In this document: one piece after another, positions 51,301 through 60,108 of the stretch
How positions within the stretch are numbered: the stretch's first letter is position 1
Layout of the letters: every line of letters starts with the position of its first letter
NCBI RefSeq assembly: GCF_003634935.1
Contig: NZ_RBXO01000001.1
Span: 1,761,501 to 1,825,500 of the forward strand
Reading direction: 5' to 3'
Source: Saccharothrix australiensis
Lineage (GTDB): Bacteria; Actinomycetota; Actinomycetes; Mycobacteriales; Pseudonocardiaceae
DNA: 64,000 bases
Translations under genes and position numbers: made by a program
Notes under the pieces: model-generated
What the model was told of the DNA's origin: nothing
What the model saw: the letters and a program-made list of their open reading frames with translations, nothing else
The model's database searches: none

Positions 51301-52082
51301 GGCGCGAGACGCAGAACGTCCTGCTGGTGCTGCTCGGCGGCGCGCTGCTGAAGCTGGCGCTGACCGGCACCTACCTGCGGTACGTCAAGGAGTCGCTCCA
51401 GCCGTGGCTGGTCGCGACCGGCGCGGTCATGATCCTGCTGGCCGCGGTGGCGATCGTCCGGGACCTGGCCGGGCAGCGCCGGAACGCCGCGCCCGCGGCC
51501 GACGCCGGGGCTGCGGGGGGCGGTGCCGACGCCGGGGCTGCGGGGGGCGGCGCCGGGTCGGCGGGCCACCACGAGGGCCACGAGCACGGCTCGCGCAGCC
51601 CGTGGCTGCTGCTGCTGCCCGTGCTGGCGGTGTTCCTGATCAGCCCGCCCGCCCTGGGCGCGGACACGGTGAACCGCACGGACCGCAACGCCGCCCAGGA
51701 GTCCAGGGCGGGCAACGGGTTCGCGCCGCTGCCCGCGGACGCGGTCATCCCGCTGACCATCACCGAGTTCGTCACCCGCACCGCCTGGGACGACTCCGGC
51801 TCCCTCGACGGCCGGGCGGTCCGGCTCACCGGGTTCGTGGTGCGCAAGGAGCAGAACGTCTACCTGGCCCGGCTGACCATCTCGTGCTGCGCCGCCGACG
51901 CCGCGCCGGTGAAGGTGCTGATGGTCGGGCAGGACTTCGGCGCGCTGCCGACCGACCAGTGGGTGGAGGCCACCGGCCGCGTCGTGCCGGGTTCGGCCAC
52001 GAAGGAGACGGCCTACGTGCCCACGTTCACGGTCGAGGGGATCACGCCGATCGTCCCGCCCGAGGACACCTACGAGGGGTGA
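51297..52082 (+). CDS. TIGR03943-family membrane protein, partner of the permease
   Basis: 261 residues: two N-terminal helices (LLVLLGGALLKLALTG; LVATGAVMILLAAVAIV), a Gly/Ala linker with direct repeats (ADAGAAGGG twice) and a His-rich HHEGHEHG, a third helix, then an extracytoplasmic OB-like domain (VRLTGFVVRKEQNVYLARLTISCCAADA). The His cluster could bind zinc (inference). GTG 51297 overlaps the permease stop. Confidence 0.85.
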   Translation: MRRETQNVLLVLLGGALLKLALTGTYLRYVKESLQPWLVATGAVMILLAAVAIVRDLAGQRRNAAPAADAGAAGGGADAGAAGGGAGSAGHHEGHEHGSRSPWLLLLPVLAVFLISPPALGADTVNRTDRNAAQESRAGNGFAPLPADAVIPLTITEFVTRTAWDDSGSLDGRAVRLTGFVVRKEQNVYLARLTISCCAADAAPVKVLMVGQDFGALPTDQWVEATGRVVPGSATKETAYVPTFTVEGITPIVPPEDTYEG

Positions 52083-52158
52083 GGTCCGAGGGCCGGCGAG
52101 GGTCCCCGGCCCCTGGGTGGGGCGGTGGCGCGGCGGCCCCCGCCCGTGCGCCGCGCGG

Positions 52159-52581
52159 CTAGCGCGACTTGGCGCAGTCCGAGCAGGTGCCGAAGATCTC
52201 CACGGTGTGGCTGACCTCGGAGAAGCCGTTCTCCGCCGCCACGCGGTCCGCCCACTTCTCCACCGCCGGGCCCTCCACCTCGACCGTCCGGCCGCACGTG
52301 CGGCACACCAGGTGGTGATGGTGGTGCGCCGAGCAGCGCCGGTAGATGGCCTCGCCCGAGTCGGTGCGCAGCACGTCCACCTCGCCCGCGTCGGCCAGCG
52401 ACTGGAGCGTCCGGTAGACCGTGGTCAGGCCGATGCCCTCACCGCGCTTGCGCAGCTCCTCGTGCAGTTCCTGCGCGGACCGGAACTCGTCCAGCGAGTC
52501 GAGCAGCTTGGACACGGCGGCGCGTTGCTTGGTGGATCGCAAACCGGGCACAGCGGTGTTGGGGCGCTCGCTCGTCGTCAC
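52159..52581 (-). CDS. zur: Fur-family zinc regulator (Zur)
   Basis: 140 residues. Winged HTH (LRSTKQRAAVSKLLDSLDEFRSAQELHEEL; GIGLTTVYRTLQSLADAGEVD) and metal domain with HHHHHLVCRTCG and FGTCSDC, i.e. the structural CxxC...CxxC zinc site plus His ligands. In M. tuberculosis the orthologue represses zinc-uptake genes and is co-transcribed with SmtB, as here (GTGA overlap). Confidence 0.92.
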   Translation of the reverse strand: MTTSERPNTAVPGLRSTKQRAAVSKLLDSLDEFRSAQELHEELRKRGEGIGLTTVYRTLQSLADAGEVDVLRTDSGEAIYRRCSAHHHHHLVCRTCGRTVEVEGPAVEKWADRVAAENGFSEVSHTVEIFGTCSDCAKSR

Positions 52582-52973
52582 AGGTCCTCCGTCCCGAGTC
52601 CTCCGGAGTTGATACCACGCGGGCCTTCGTCCACGTGCGCCACCGCGTCCACCACGATGTGCGCCAGGTGCTCGTCGACCAGCCGGTAGACGACCTCGCG
52701 CCCGTGCCGCTCGCCGTGCACGACACCGGCCGCCTTCAGCACCCGCAGGTGCTGGCTGACCAGCGGCTGGGCCAGGCCGAGCGCCTCCACCAACTCGTGC
52801 ACGCACCGGTCGGCCTCGCGCAGCTGGAGGACGATCGCGATCCGGACGGGCGCGGCCAGCGCGCGCAGCAGCTCCCCGGCGGCGGACAGGGTGTGCGCCG
52901 GCCGCGGCGGTACCGGCCGCGCCGCGCCGCGCAGGGGGGAGTGCACGTGCTCGCTCCGCACTTCGACCGTCAC
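52578..52973 (-). CDS. smtB: SmtB-type ArsR-family metal sensor
   Basis: 131 residues. Winged HTH (ALAAPVRIAIVLQLREAD; ALGLAQPLVSQHLRVLKAAGVV). The C-terminal helix carries DEHLAHIVVDAVAHVDE: Asp, His +2, His +13, Glu +16, the exact alpha-5 zinc ligand spacing of SmtB (D104, H106, H117, E120). It releases DNA when zinc is high. GTG 52973 has GGAGG 4 nt upstream. First gene of the smtB-zur operon. Confidence 0.92.
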   Translation of the reverse strand: MTVEVRSEHVHSPLRGAARPVPPRPAHTLSAAGELLRALAAPVRIAIVLQLREADRCVHELVEALGLAQPLVSQHLRVLKAAGVVHGERHGREVVYRLVDEHLAHIVVDAVAHVDEGPRGINSGGLGTEDL

Positions 52974-52983
52974 GGCGCCTCCA

Positions 52984-53005
52984 GGTGGTATGGATTTTCA
53001 CCACC
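52984..53005. promoter_or_regulatory. Inverted-repeat operator of the smtB-zur operon
   Basis: GGTGGT (52984-52989), 10 nt, ACCACC (53000-53005), just upstream of the smtB start and overlapping the probable promoter; the spacer has GGATTTTCA, which resembles a Zur half-site. Confidence 0.5.
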
Positions 53006-53015
53006 GATACTACGG

Positions 53016-53279
53016 TCAGAGCACCGAAACGGTGACGAGCACGAGCACCCCGAGCACCAGCACCCGCAGGACGCGCGCGCCGGGCGCGAGGAACCGCCAC
53101 GTCACGGCCAGCAGCGCGGCCACCCCGAGGGCCAGCGCGCCCAGCAGCAGCGCCCCCACCGGGCCGCGCACCAACACGCCGAGCCCGAACAGCGCCAGGA
53201 CCAGCAGGAACACGGCCGGGGCCGGCACGCGGGCCAACGGCCCCGAACCGGGGATCAGCGTCCGCTTCGAATCCGCCAC
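53016..53279 (-). CDS. Small membrane protein, 87 aa
   Basis: Two or three hydrophobic segments (VFLLVLALFGLGVLVRG; ALLLGALALGVAALLAVTW; VLRVLVLGVLVLVTVSVL). No family recognised. GTG 53279, divergent from the monooxygenase gene by 17 nt. Confidence 0.7.
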   Translation of the reverse strand: MADSKRTLIPGSGPLARVPAPAVFLLVLALFGLGVLVRGPVGALLLGALALGVAALLAVTWRFLAPGARVLRVLVLGVLVLVTVSVL

Positions 53280-53296
53280 CGTGGCATCCTTGCACC

Positions 53297-53674
53297 GTGC
53301 TGCTCGTCTGCCGGTTCACCGTGCCCGAATCCGCCGCCGAGCCGTTCACGGCGCGCGCCACCAGGGCGCTGGAACTGCTCACCGCCCAACCCGGCTGCCG
53401 CCGGGGCGCGCTGGGCCGGTCGACCGACGAGGCCGACCTGTTCGTGCTGACCGTCGAGTTCGACTCGGTGGTGGCCTACCGCCGCGCCCTGTCGCCGTTC
53501 GAGGTCCGCGAGCACGTCGTGCCGCTGCTGTCAGAGGCGTCGGCGGAACCGTCCGCGTACGAGCCGCTGCTGGTGGCGGGCGACGGCTCGGTGGAGCGGC
53601 TGACGAGCCTGGTCGCGCGGGACGCGGGCACCGTCCGGCTGGGCGAGGCGGCGGGTCCGGCGACACCGCGGTAG
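53297..53674 (+). CDS. ABM-superfamily (antibiotic biosynthesis monooxygenase-like) protein
   Basis: 125 residues: [48 protein letters not shown] matches the ferredoxin-like ABM fold. Neither co-factor nor substrate can be inferred. GTG 53297, with CATCCT 6 nt upstream. In actinobacteria this gene often stands next to glyS, as here. Confidence 0.78.
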   Translation: MLLVCRFTVPESAAEPFTARATRALELLTAQPGCRRGALGRSTDEADLFVLTVEFDSVVAYRRALSPFEVREHVVPLLSEASAEPSAYEPLLVAGDGSVERLTSLVARDAGTVRLGEAAGPATPR

Positions 53675-53765
53675 CGCCCCGGCCGCGGCGCGGTCCCCCG
53701 ATGGGGGCCCGTCGTCGGGGACTACCCTGGCAAGCCCGTTTTGTTCGTCCTCCGATGGAGTGTCC

Positions 53766-55151
53766 GTGGCAGCCGATCGCATCGAGACCGTCGTCAGCCT
53801 GTGCAAGCGCCGTGGGTTCGTCTACCCGTGCGGTGAGATCTACGGGGGCACCAGGTCGGCCTGGGACTACGGTCCGCTGGGCGTCGAGCTGAAGGACAAC
53901 ATCAAGCGCCAGTGGTGGAACTCCGTGGTCCGCGGGCGCGACGACGTGGTCGGCCTGGACTCGTCGGTGATCCTGCCGCGCGAGGTGTGGGTCGCGTCGG
54001 GCCACGTGGAGGCGTTCGTCGACCCGCTGGTGGAGTGCAACTCGTGCCACAAGCGGTTCCGGCAGGACACGCTGGCCGAGGAGTACGCCGAGCGCACCGG
54101 CAAGGACGTGGCCGAGGGCGACGTGTCCGACGTGCCGTGCCCGAACTGCGGCACGCGCGGCCGGTACACCGAGCCGAAGATGTTCAACGGACTGCTCAAG
54201 ACCCACCTCGGCCCGGTGGAGACCGAGGAGGGCCTGCACTACCTGCGCCCGGAGACCGCGCAGGGCATCTTCACCAACTTCCTGAACGTGCAGACCACGT
54301 CGCGGCGCAAGCCGCCGTTCGGCATCGGCCAGATCGGCAAGAGCTTCCGCAACGAGATCACGCCCGGCAACTTCATCTTCCGCACCCGCGAGTTCGAGCA
54401 GATGGAGATGGAGTTCTTCGTCGAGCCCGGCACCGACGAGGAGTGGCACCAGTACTGGATCGACGAGCGCACCCGCTGGTACACCGACCTGGGCATCTCG
54501 AAGGAGAACCTGCGGCACTACGAGCACCCGCGGGAGAAGCTGTCGCACTACGCCAAGCGGACCGTCGACATCGAGTACCGCTTCCGGTTCGGCGGCCAGG
54601 AGTGGGGCGAGCTGGAGGGCATCGCCAACCGCACCGACTACGACCTCACCACGCACTCCAACCACTCGGGCGTCGACCTGTCGTACTTCGACCAGGCCAC
54701 CAACTCGCGGTACCGGCCGTTCGTGATCGAGCCGGCCGCCGGTGTCGGCCGGCCGATGATGGCGTTCCTGCTGGAGGCGTACACCGAGGACGAGGCGCCC
54801 AACGCCAAGGGCGGCGTGGACAAGCGCGTCGTGCTGCGCCTGGACCGCAGGCTGGCCCCGGTGAAGGCGGCGGTGCTGCCGCTGTCGCGCAACGCCGACC
54901 TGTCGCCGAAGGCGAAGGACCTGGCCGCCGCGCTGCGCAGGCACTGGAACGTGGAGTTCGACGACGCGGGCGCGATCGGCCGCCGCTACCGGCGGCAGGA
55001 CGAGATCGGCACGCCGTTCTGCGTGACGGTCGACTTCGACACGCTGACCGACCACGCGGTGACCGTGCGGGAACGCGACACCATGTCCCAGGAGCGGGTG
55101 TCGATGGACCAGTTGGAGGGCTACCTGGCGGCCCGGCTGATCGGGGCCTGA
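53766..55151 (+). CDS. glyS: Glycine--tRNA ligase (dimeric, GlyQS type)
   Basis: 461 residues, class II synthetase: [38 protein letters not shown] (start, in parts), motif 2 [31 protein letters not shown], motif 3 near [16 protein letters not shown], and a C-terminal anticodon domain ([21 protein letters not shown]). GTG 53766 is placed after GGAG; GTG 53760 is two codons earlier. TACCCT (53724-53729) is a probable -10. Confidence 0.95.
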   Translation: MAADRIETVVSLCKRRGFVYPCGEIYGGTRSAWDYGPLGVELKDNIKRQWWNSVVRGRDDVVGLDSSVILPREVWVASGHVEAFVDPLVECNSCHKRFRQDTLAEEYAERTGKDVAEGDVSDVPCPNCGTRGRYTEPKMFNGLLKTHLGPVETEEGLHYLRPETAQGIFTNFLNVQTTSRRKPPFGIGQIGKSFRNEITPGNFIFRTREFEQMEMEFFVEPGTDEEWHQYWIDERTRWYTDLGISKENLRHYEHPREKLSHYAKRTVDIEYRFRFGGQEWGELEGIANRTDYDLTTHSNHSGVDLSYFDQATNSRYRPFVIEPAAGVGRPMMAFLLEAYTEDEAPNAKGGVDKRVVLRLDRRLAPVKAAVLPLSRNADLSPKAKDLAAALRRHWNVEFDDAGAIGRRYRRQDEIGTPFCVTVDFDTLTDHAVTVRERDTMSQERVSMDQLEGYLAARLIGA

Positions 55152-55318
55152 CGCGTGCGGGACCTCGCCCCGCCGCGCGAGCCGGTGGGGGCGGGTCGGC
55201 CGTGCCCGGTCGCGGGCGGTGGTCCGCGGCCTGCGGTCGTACCCGGCGGTGCCTCGCGGCCGGTGCGCGCGCACCGGGCCCCGGCACGCGACGGTGGCGG
55301 TCCGGTCAGGCGGTCCGG

Positions 55319-55597
55319 TCAGGCGGTCGTCCGGTACCCGGACGGGCTCCGGCCGCGGACCCGCCCGAAGGCCGTGCTCAGCGCGAACGGCGCGCGGTAG
55401 CCGACCCGCCGGGCCGCGGCGGCGACGGTCACCGACGGGTCGCGCAGCAGGTCGGCGGCCAGGGTGAGCCGCCAGCCCGTCAGGTGCGCCATCGGCGGCT
55501 CGCCGACGAGGTCGGTGAACCGGCGGGCGAACGCGGCGCGGGACGCGCCCGCGGCGGTCGCCAGGGACGCCACCGTCCCCGGTTGGGCGGGGTCGTG
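55319..55597 (-). pseudogene. 3' remnant of an AraC-family regulator
   Basis: Only the C-terminal HTH pair remains: HDPAQPGTVASLATAAG, SRAAFARRFTDLVGEPPMAH, LTGWRLTLAADLLRDPSVTV, VGYRAPFALSTAFGRVRG. The N-terminal cupin domain is missing and family similarity stops at about 55597. The open frame continues to 55912, but the extra part resembles nothing. Immediately to the right starts a fragment of another gene on the other strand. Confidence 0.8.
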
Positions 55598-55759
55598 CTG
55601 ACCGCCGCCTACCACGTGCCGCGCAACCGCGCGTCGGAAGAGCGCGGGTCCTCGGAGTGCTGGGCGCGCTATCTGCGGGAATGGGTGCCGGCGAACCACG
55701 TGCGCGCGATCACCTGTCTCGGTGCGGCGGCGTTCCTCCTCGCCGCTACTGAGCTGTGA
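55592..55759 (+). pseudogene. 3' remnant of a DUF1772 (anthrone-oxygenase-like) membrane protein
   Basis: LTAAYHVPRNRASE, WARYLREWVPANHVRAITCLGAAAFLLA match the C-terminal part of DUF1772 proteins (NVPxNN...WxxYLxxWtxWNHVR). The preceding two-thirds are missing; the similarity begins exactly where the antisense AraC fragment ends. Ends at TGA 55759. Confidence 0.75.
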
Positions 55760-55936
55760 TCCGGCTGCGCCGCCCGGAATCCCGTCACAATGAGTAATGC
55801 TCATGTTTTTGAGTGCGAAAAAGGGGTTCAAACGGGTGAATATCGGGCAAAAGTGATGAAACCGCCTCACCATTAACCTTGACGTCACCGCGCGCTGTGA
55901 GACTGGGACCACGAGCGCGGATCATCGGGGGGTGTC
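55760..55936 (+). promoter_or_regulatory. AT-rich promoter region with a 15-bp palindrome
   Basis: An unusually AT-rich stretch for this DNA. ATGAG-TAATG-CTCAT (55790-55804) is a perfect-arm inverted repeat, and CTTGACGTCACC at about 55877 holds TGACGTCA. Probably contains the promoter for the next three genes. Confidence 0.45.
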
Positions 55937-56290
55937 ATGGCGCGTGCAGTGGTCGCGGCGGTGCTGTTGGCGCTCGTCGCCGTGCTCACGCCCGCGCCGT
56001 CTGGCCCGGAGCACGTGCTCCTCACCGCCGTGCCCGGCAACCGCGCGCCCACGCCCAACGAGGCGCTGTCCGAGGAAGAGCCCAACCGCGAGCACCGCAA
56101 GGGCCCGGAACCGCGCACCCTGTCCTCCGCCCAGCGCGCGGGCCACCAGCACCGCGCCTGCCCCTCCCTCCGGCCGGGCGCGGCGGCCTGCGCCAGGGTC
56201 GAGCCGCCCGAACCCGTGCCGCTCGACCCCGCCACCGACCACCTGCACACGCGGCTGACGCCGTCGACGCTCCAGGTGTTCCGGAACTGA
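55937..56290 (+). CDS. Small secreted hypothetical protein, 117 aa
   Basis: Signal peptide (MARAVVAAVLLALVAVLTPA, possible cleavage after about 20), then a mature part rich in Pro, Arg and His with two Cys (HRACPSLRPGAAACARV) that may form a disulfide. GGGGGGTGTC precedes ATG 55937. No family recognised. It may be co-transcribed with the carbonic anhydrase. Confidence 0.65.
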   Translation: MARAVVAAVLLALVAVLTPAPSGPEHVLLTAVPGNRAPTPNEALSEEEPNREHRKGPEPRTLSSAQRAGHQHRACPSLRPGAAACARVEPPEPVPLDPATDHLHTRLTPSTLQVFRN

Positions 56291-56346
56291 CCACCCCCGC
56301 TGTGCCACAACCGCATCCTCGCCACTACTGACCAGTGAGGAATCCG

Positions 56347-56934
56347 ATGGAATTCCGTCACCTAGTTCAGCACGCCCGGACGCATTCGCAGCGGCGCTCC
56401 CCCGAAACGGGGCGCAGGCTCGCGGCCGGCCAGTCACCGACCGCCTTGTTCATCACCTGTGCGGATTCGCGCATCGTGCCCGCGGCCATCACCGGCGCCG
56501 AACCCGGCAGCCTGTTCGAGCTGCGCACGGCGGGCAACGTGATCCCCGCGTTCTCACCGCACTCGGCGTCCAGCGAGATGGCCACCATCGAATTCGCCGT
56601 GGTGCAACTCGGCGTGGCCGAAATCGTGGTGTGCGGGCACTCGCACTGCGGCGCGGTCAACGCCCTGCACCGCGGGCGGCGGTCGCTGGAGCACCTGCCG
56701 ACCATGCTGCGCTGGCTCGCCTCGCACGCGCCGCTGCGCACCTCCGCGCCCGCCGACCCCGGTCTGCGGGCCGAGGGGCAGGAGCACGTGCTGGCGCAGC
56801 TGCGCACCCTTGAGGACTACCCGTTCGTGCGCGAGCGGATCGCCTCCGGCGACCTGCGCACCCACGGTTGGTTCTACGACATCGAGTCCGGCGAAGTGTC
56901 GGCGTTCGCCGCCGACCGCTTCCAGCCGCTCTAG
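56347..56934 (+). CDS. Beta-class carbonic anhydrase
   Basis: 195 residues. Zinc ligands Cys in FITCADSRIVPAAITG, His and Cys in VVCGHSHCGAVNAL, and the Asp-Arg dyad of CADSR. It interconverts CO2 and bicarbonate. ATG 56347 has GAGG 8 nt upstream. It is directly followed by a SulP transporter, suggesting bicarbonate uptake or supply. Confidence 0.94.
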   Translation: MEFRHLVQHARTHSQRRSPETGRRLAAGQSPTALFITCADSRIVPAAITGAEPGSLFELRTAGNVIPAFSPHSASSEMATIEFAVVQLGVAEIVVCGHSHCGAVNALHRGRRSLEHLPTMLRWLASHAPLRTSAPADPGLRAEGQEHVLAQLRTLEDYPFVRERIASGDLRTHGWFYDIESGEVSAFAADRFQPL

Positions 56935-56943
56935 GAGCTTGGC

Positions 56944-58407
56944 GTGACCATGCACATCGAAGAACCCGTGTCCCGCTCGTCCGGCGGGACCTCCTCCTAC
57001 TGGCCCGACGTCGGCGCGTCCCTGGTGGTGTTCCTGGTGGCGCTGCCGCTGTGCGTCGGCATCGCCGTCGCCTCCGGCGTCCCGGCCGAACTGGGCATCA
57101 TCACGGGCATCGTCGGCGGCATCGTCGTCGGCCTGCTGCCCGGCAGCTCGCTCCAGGTCAGCGGTCCGGCCGCGGGCCTGACCGTGCTGGTCGCCGACAC
57201 GGTGGCCGCGCACGGGCTCGCCGCCCTGGGCGTCATCGTCCTCGGCGCGGGGCTGCTCCAGATCCTGATGGGGCTGCTCCGCCTCGGCCGCTGGTTCCGG
57301 GCCATCTCGCCGTCCGTCGTGCAGGGGATGCTCGCGGGCATCGGCCTCGTGCTGGTGCTCAGCCAGCTCTACCCGTTCGCCGGGCGGGCCGCGCCCGCCA
57401 CCACCGCCGAGAAGGTCGCCGGGCTGCCCGGCCTGGTGGTCGGCGCGGTCACCAGCCCGGCCGCGATCGGGGTCGGCCTGCTCACGCTGGCCGTCGCCGC
57501 GCTGTGGAAGCGGTCGCGGCTGCGGGCCGTGCCCGGCGTGCTGGTCGCCGTGGTGGTGGCCAGCGCGGTGGGGCTCCTGCTGCCGCTGCAACGCATCGAG
57601 GTCGGACCGCTCACCGACGTCGTCGCGCTGGTCGACCTGTCGGTGCTCGACGCCGGCCTGATCGGCGCGATCGTGACGTTCGCCCTGGTCGCGTCGGCGG
57701 AGAGCCTGTTCAGCGCGGCGGCCGTGGACCGGATGCACAGCGGTCCCCGCACCCGGTACAACCAGGAGCTGGTGGCCCAGGGCGTCGGCAACGCGGTGTG
57801 CGGCGTCCTCGGCTCGCTGCCGATGACGGCGGTGATCGTGCGCAGCTCGGCGAACGTCCAGGCGGGCGCGCGCACCAAGGCGTCCCGCGTGCTGCACGGC
57901 GTCTGGCTGCTGGTGTTCGTCGTGGCGCTGCCGGGCGTCCTGGCGTACGTGCCGCTGGCGGCGCTGGCCGCGGTCCTGCTCCAGGCGGGCTGGAAGCTGC
58001 TGGAGCCGCGGCGGGTGGCCGAACTGGTCCGCACCGACCGGGCGGAGAGCGCGGTGCTGCTGCTCACGGCCGGGCTCATCATCACCACCGACCTGCTCAC
58101 CGGCACCCTGGCCGGCCTGCTGGCGGCCGTGGTGAAGACGGCGTGGGACGTGTCGCGGCTGTCGGTCAGCGTCACGCCCGACGGGCAGGAGCACGAGCAC
58201 GTGACGCTGCGCGGCAACGCGACGTTCCTCCGGTTGCCCCGCCTGCTGGAGGCGCTGGAGTCGCTGCCGGTGACCAAGCACGTGCGGGTGGACCTCAGCG
58301 GCCTGCGCCACCTGGACCAGGCGTGCCATCAGGCGATCGAGCACTGGGCGGACGCGCACCGCACCGCGGGTCGCACGGTGGACCTGATCCGGCCCTCGGC
58401 CGGCTGA
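56944..58407 (+). CDS. SulP-family anion transporter
   Basis: 487 residues, 10-12 helices: WPDVGASLVVFLVALPLCVGIAVASGVPAELGIITGIVGGIVVGLLPGSSLQVSGPAAGLTV (in parts) is the SulP core, followed by MTAVIVRSSANVQAGARTKAS and a short C-terminal STAS-like domain (VRVDLSGLRHLDQACHQAI). Coupled to carbonic anhydrase (9-nt gap, AGGAG overlapping the stop), it likely carries bicarbonate (BicA-like), although sulfate is possible. Confidence 0.92.
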   Translation: MTMHIEEPVSRSSGGTSSYWPDVGASLVVFLVALPLCVGIAVASGVPAELGIITGIVGGIVVGLLPGSSLQVSGPAAGLTVLVADTVAAHGLAALGVIVLGAGLLQILMGLLRLGRWFRAISPSVVQGMLAGIGLVLVLSQLYPFAGRAAPATTAEKVAGLPGLVVGAVTSPAAIGVGLLTLAVAALWKRSRLRAVPGVLVAVVVASAVGLLLPLQRIEVGPLTDVVALVDLSVLDAGLIGAIVTFALVASAESLFSAAAVDRMHSGPRTRYNQELVAQGVGNAVCGVLGSLPMTAVIVRSSANVQAGARTKASRVLHGVWLLVFVVALPGVLAYVPLAALAAVLLQAGWKLLEPRRVAELVRTDRAESAVLLLTAGLIITTDLLTGTLAGLLAAVVKTAWDVSRLSVSVTPDGQEHEHVTLRGNATFLRLPRLLEALESLPVTKHVRVDLSGLRHLDQACHQAIEHWADAHRTAGRTVDLIRPSAG

Positions 58408-58421
58408 TCCCGCTCGACGCA

Positions 58422-58459
58422 CCGGTCCGGGTGGCCCCGCGCGGGGCCACCCGGACCGG
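58422..58459. terminator. Perfect 38-bp palindrome terminator
   Basis: CCGGTCCGGGTGGCCCCGC (58422-58440) followed directly by its exact reverse complement to 58459. It lies between the convergent ends of the SulP and serine-hydrolase genes. Confidence 0.85.
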
Positions 58460-58460
58460 G

Positions 58461-59321
58461 TCAGCGCTCGGCCAGCCCGGCCAGCAGGTCCCGCGCCACG
58501 CCGGTCAGCAGGTCGCCCGCCGCGTCGACGGCGGTCCCGTGCCGCGACAGCAGCGCGACGGCGTAGCGGCCGTCCACGACGCCCGCGCTGTGCAGGTACA
58601 GGCCGGCGGGCTCGTACCACATCCAGCCCTGCTTGGCGTACGCGCCGAGCCCCGGCGCGAGCAGGCCGAACGCCTGGTCGAACCCGTCGGCGGCGACCTG
58701 CGGCGCGGCGGACAGGGCGGCGACCAGGAAGTCCCGCTCAGCCTCGGGCAGGGCGGTGAGGACGTGCCGGTAGAGCAGCGCCAGGTCGTCGGCCGACAGC
58801 TCGACCTCGCCCCACTGGGTCCCGTCCGCCGGCGCGCGCGTCCTGGTCAGCCCGACGCGCCGGGCGACCCGGCCGACCGCGCCGTAGCCGTCGTGCCGGG
58901 TCCACAGGGCGTTCATCGCGTCGTCGTCGCTCGCGCCGAGCGCCCGGCGGAGCAGCTCCCGGTCCTCCTCGTCGACCTCGCCGGAGCCCAGCACGTCGAC
59001 GGCCACGAGCAGCTTGCTCAGCGACGCGGAGGGGAACGCCACGTCGCCCCGGTGGTCCGCGCGGGCGCCGGTCGCCAGGTCGAGGACGGACACCGCGACG
59101 TCGGCCTCACCCGCCGCCTCGACCGCCCGCGCCACCGCCGCCGACAGGTCGGGCGCGCCGACCGCGTCCCCGGCGGACACCGTCGGGGCGTCGCCCGCGT
59201 GCCCGGTGGCGGGGTCCACGGACAGCGCCGTGTGGGTGCTCGGGCTCGTCATGGCCGCTGCGGCGACGCACACCCCGGCGATGGCCAGCGCCAGCCCGCC
59301 CAGCCACCCGCGTCGTCCCAC
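58461..59321 (-). CDS. Secreted serine hydrolase of the class A beta-lactamase fold
   Basis: 286 residues. An N-terminal hydrophobic signal (WLGGLALAIAGVCVAAAAMT), then FPSASLSKLLVAVDVL (SxxK), ASDDDAMNALW (SDN-like), and KQGWMWYEPAGLYLHSAGVV where KTG would be. The altered third motif argues against true beta-lactamase activity. GTG 59321, with GATCCT 6 nt before (leaderless). Confidence 0.85.
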   Translation of the reverse strand: MGRRGWLGGLALAIAGVCVAAAAMTSPSTHTALSVDPATGHAGDAPTVSAGDAVGAPDLSAAVARAVEAAGEADVAVSVLDLATGARADHRGDVAFPSASLSKLLVAVDVLGSGEVDEEDRELLRRALGASDDDAMNALWTRHDGYGAVGRVARRVGLTRTRAPADGTQWGEVELSADDLALLYRHVLTALPEAERDFLVAALSAAPQVAADGFDQAFGLLAPGLGAYAKQGWMWYEPAGLYLHSAGVVDGRYAVALLSRHGTAVDAAGDLLTGVARDLLAGLAER

Positions 59322-59336
59322 AGGGCCAGGATCGGT

Positions 59337-60062
59337 TCACAACCGCCTGATGTCGAGCGTTTCCTCCTGTGCGATTCCTGAAGACTCCTCGCGGCGCACC
59401 ACGTACGCCCCGCCGCTTCGGCGCTCCGAAACGGCCTCCACGAGTTCGGTGCCCCGGTACAGCAGCCCCGCGCCGTCGTCGGTGCAGTAGGTGAGGGGCA
59501 GCGCGCCCGACGCGACGGCCGCGTGGATCGTGGGCCGGCGCAGCGCCTCCGAGTCGTAGTGCACGCCGTTCCCGTAGGGCAGCAGCCCCAACCCGTTGGT
59601 CACGACCCGCAGCTCGGGGCCGAACGAGTCGGTCGAGCCGCCGACGTGCCAGCAGATCGACCCCGCCGACACCCCGCCCAGGACGACGCCGGCCTCCCAC
59701 GCGCGGCGCATCGCCGCGCCCAGCCCGTGCACCTCCCACACGGCCAGCAGGTTCGCCACGCTCCCGCCGCCGACCCACACCACGTCGTGCTCCAGCAGGA
59801 AGCCGGCGAGGTCGGCGGTGGGCGGCATCGTGAACAGGTTGAGGTGGCTCACCTCCCAGCCCGCCACCCGCCCCGCCTCGTCGACGTGCGCGTTGAACGA
59901 CCGCTGGTCGCCGCCCGCGGTGCCGACGTGGCACAGCCGGGGCCTGGTCGCGCCGGACAGCTCCACCGCGAAGTGGACCAGTCGGTGGAACTCCAGGTGC
60001 GTGCGCGCGCCGGGCCGGTAGCCGCCGGACGTGGCCAGGATCGTGGGTCGCTCTGCGGGCAT
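59337..60062 (-). CDS. Peptidase S51 (peptidase E / cyanophycinase-like)
   Basis: 241 residues. GVVLGGVSAGSICWHVGG holds the nucleophile Ser, VVWVGGGSVANLLAVWE precedes it, and the catalytic-type His/Glu region is near GNGVHYDSEALRRP. The family releases Asp-X dipeptides or acts as a glutamine-amidotransferase-like hydrolase. ATG 60062; divergent from the YdcF gene. Confidence 0.87.
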   Translation of the reverse strand: MPAERPTILATSGGYRPGARTHLEFHRLVHFAVELSGATRPRLCHVGTAGGDQRSFNAHVDEAGRVAGWEVSHLNLFTMPPTADLAGFLLEHDVVWVGGGSVANLLAVWEVHGLGAAMRRAWEAGVVLGGVSAGSICWHVGGSTDSFGPELRVVTNGLGLLPYGNGVHYDSEALRRPTIHAAVASGALPLTYCTDDGAGLLYRGTELVEAVSERRSGGAYVVRREESSGIAQEETLDIRRL

Positions 60063-60108
60063 CCCCCGATCCTCGCAGCCCGCCGGCCGGGTGTGGGATC
60101 ATCGTCGG

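Noticed and set aside
58461..59321. Antibiotic-resistance beta-lactamase
   Set aside because: SxxK is present, but the KTG motif is replaced by KQG and the omega-loop Glu motif is not evident; a general serine hydrolase is safer.
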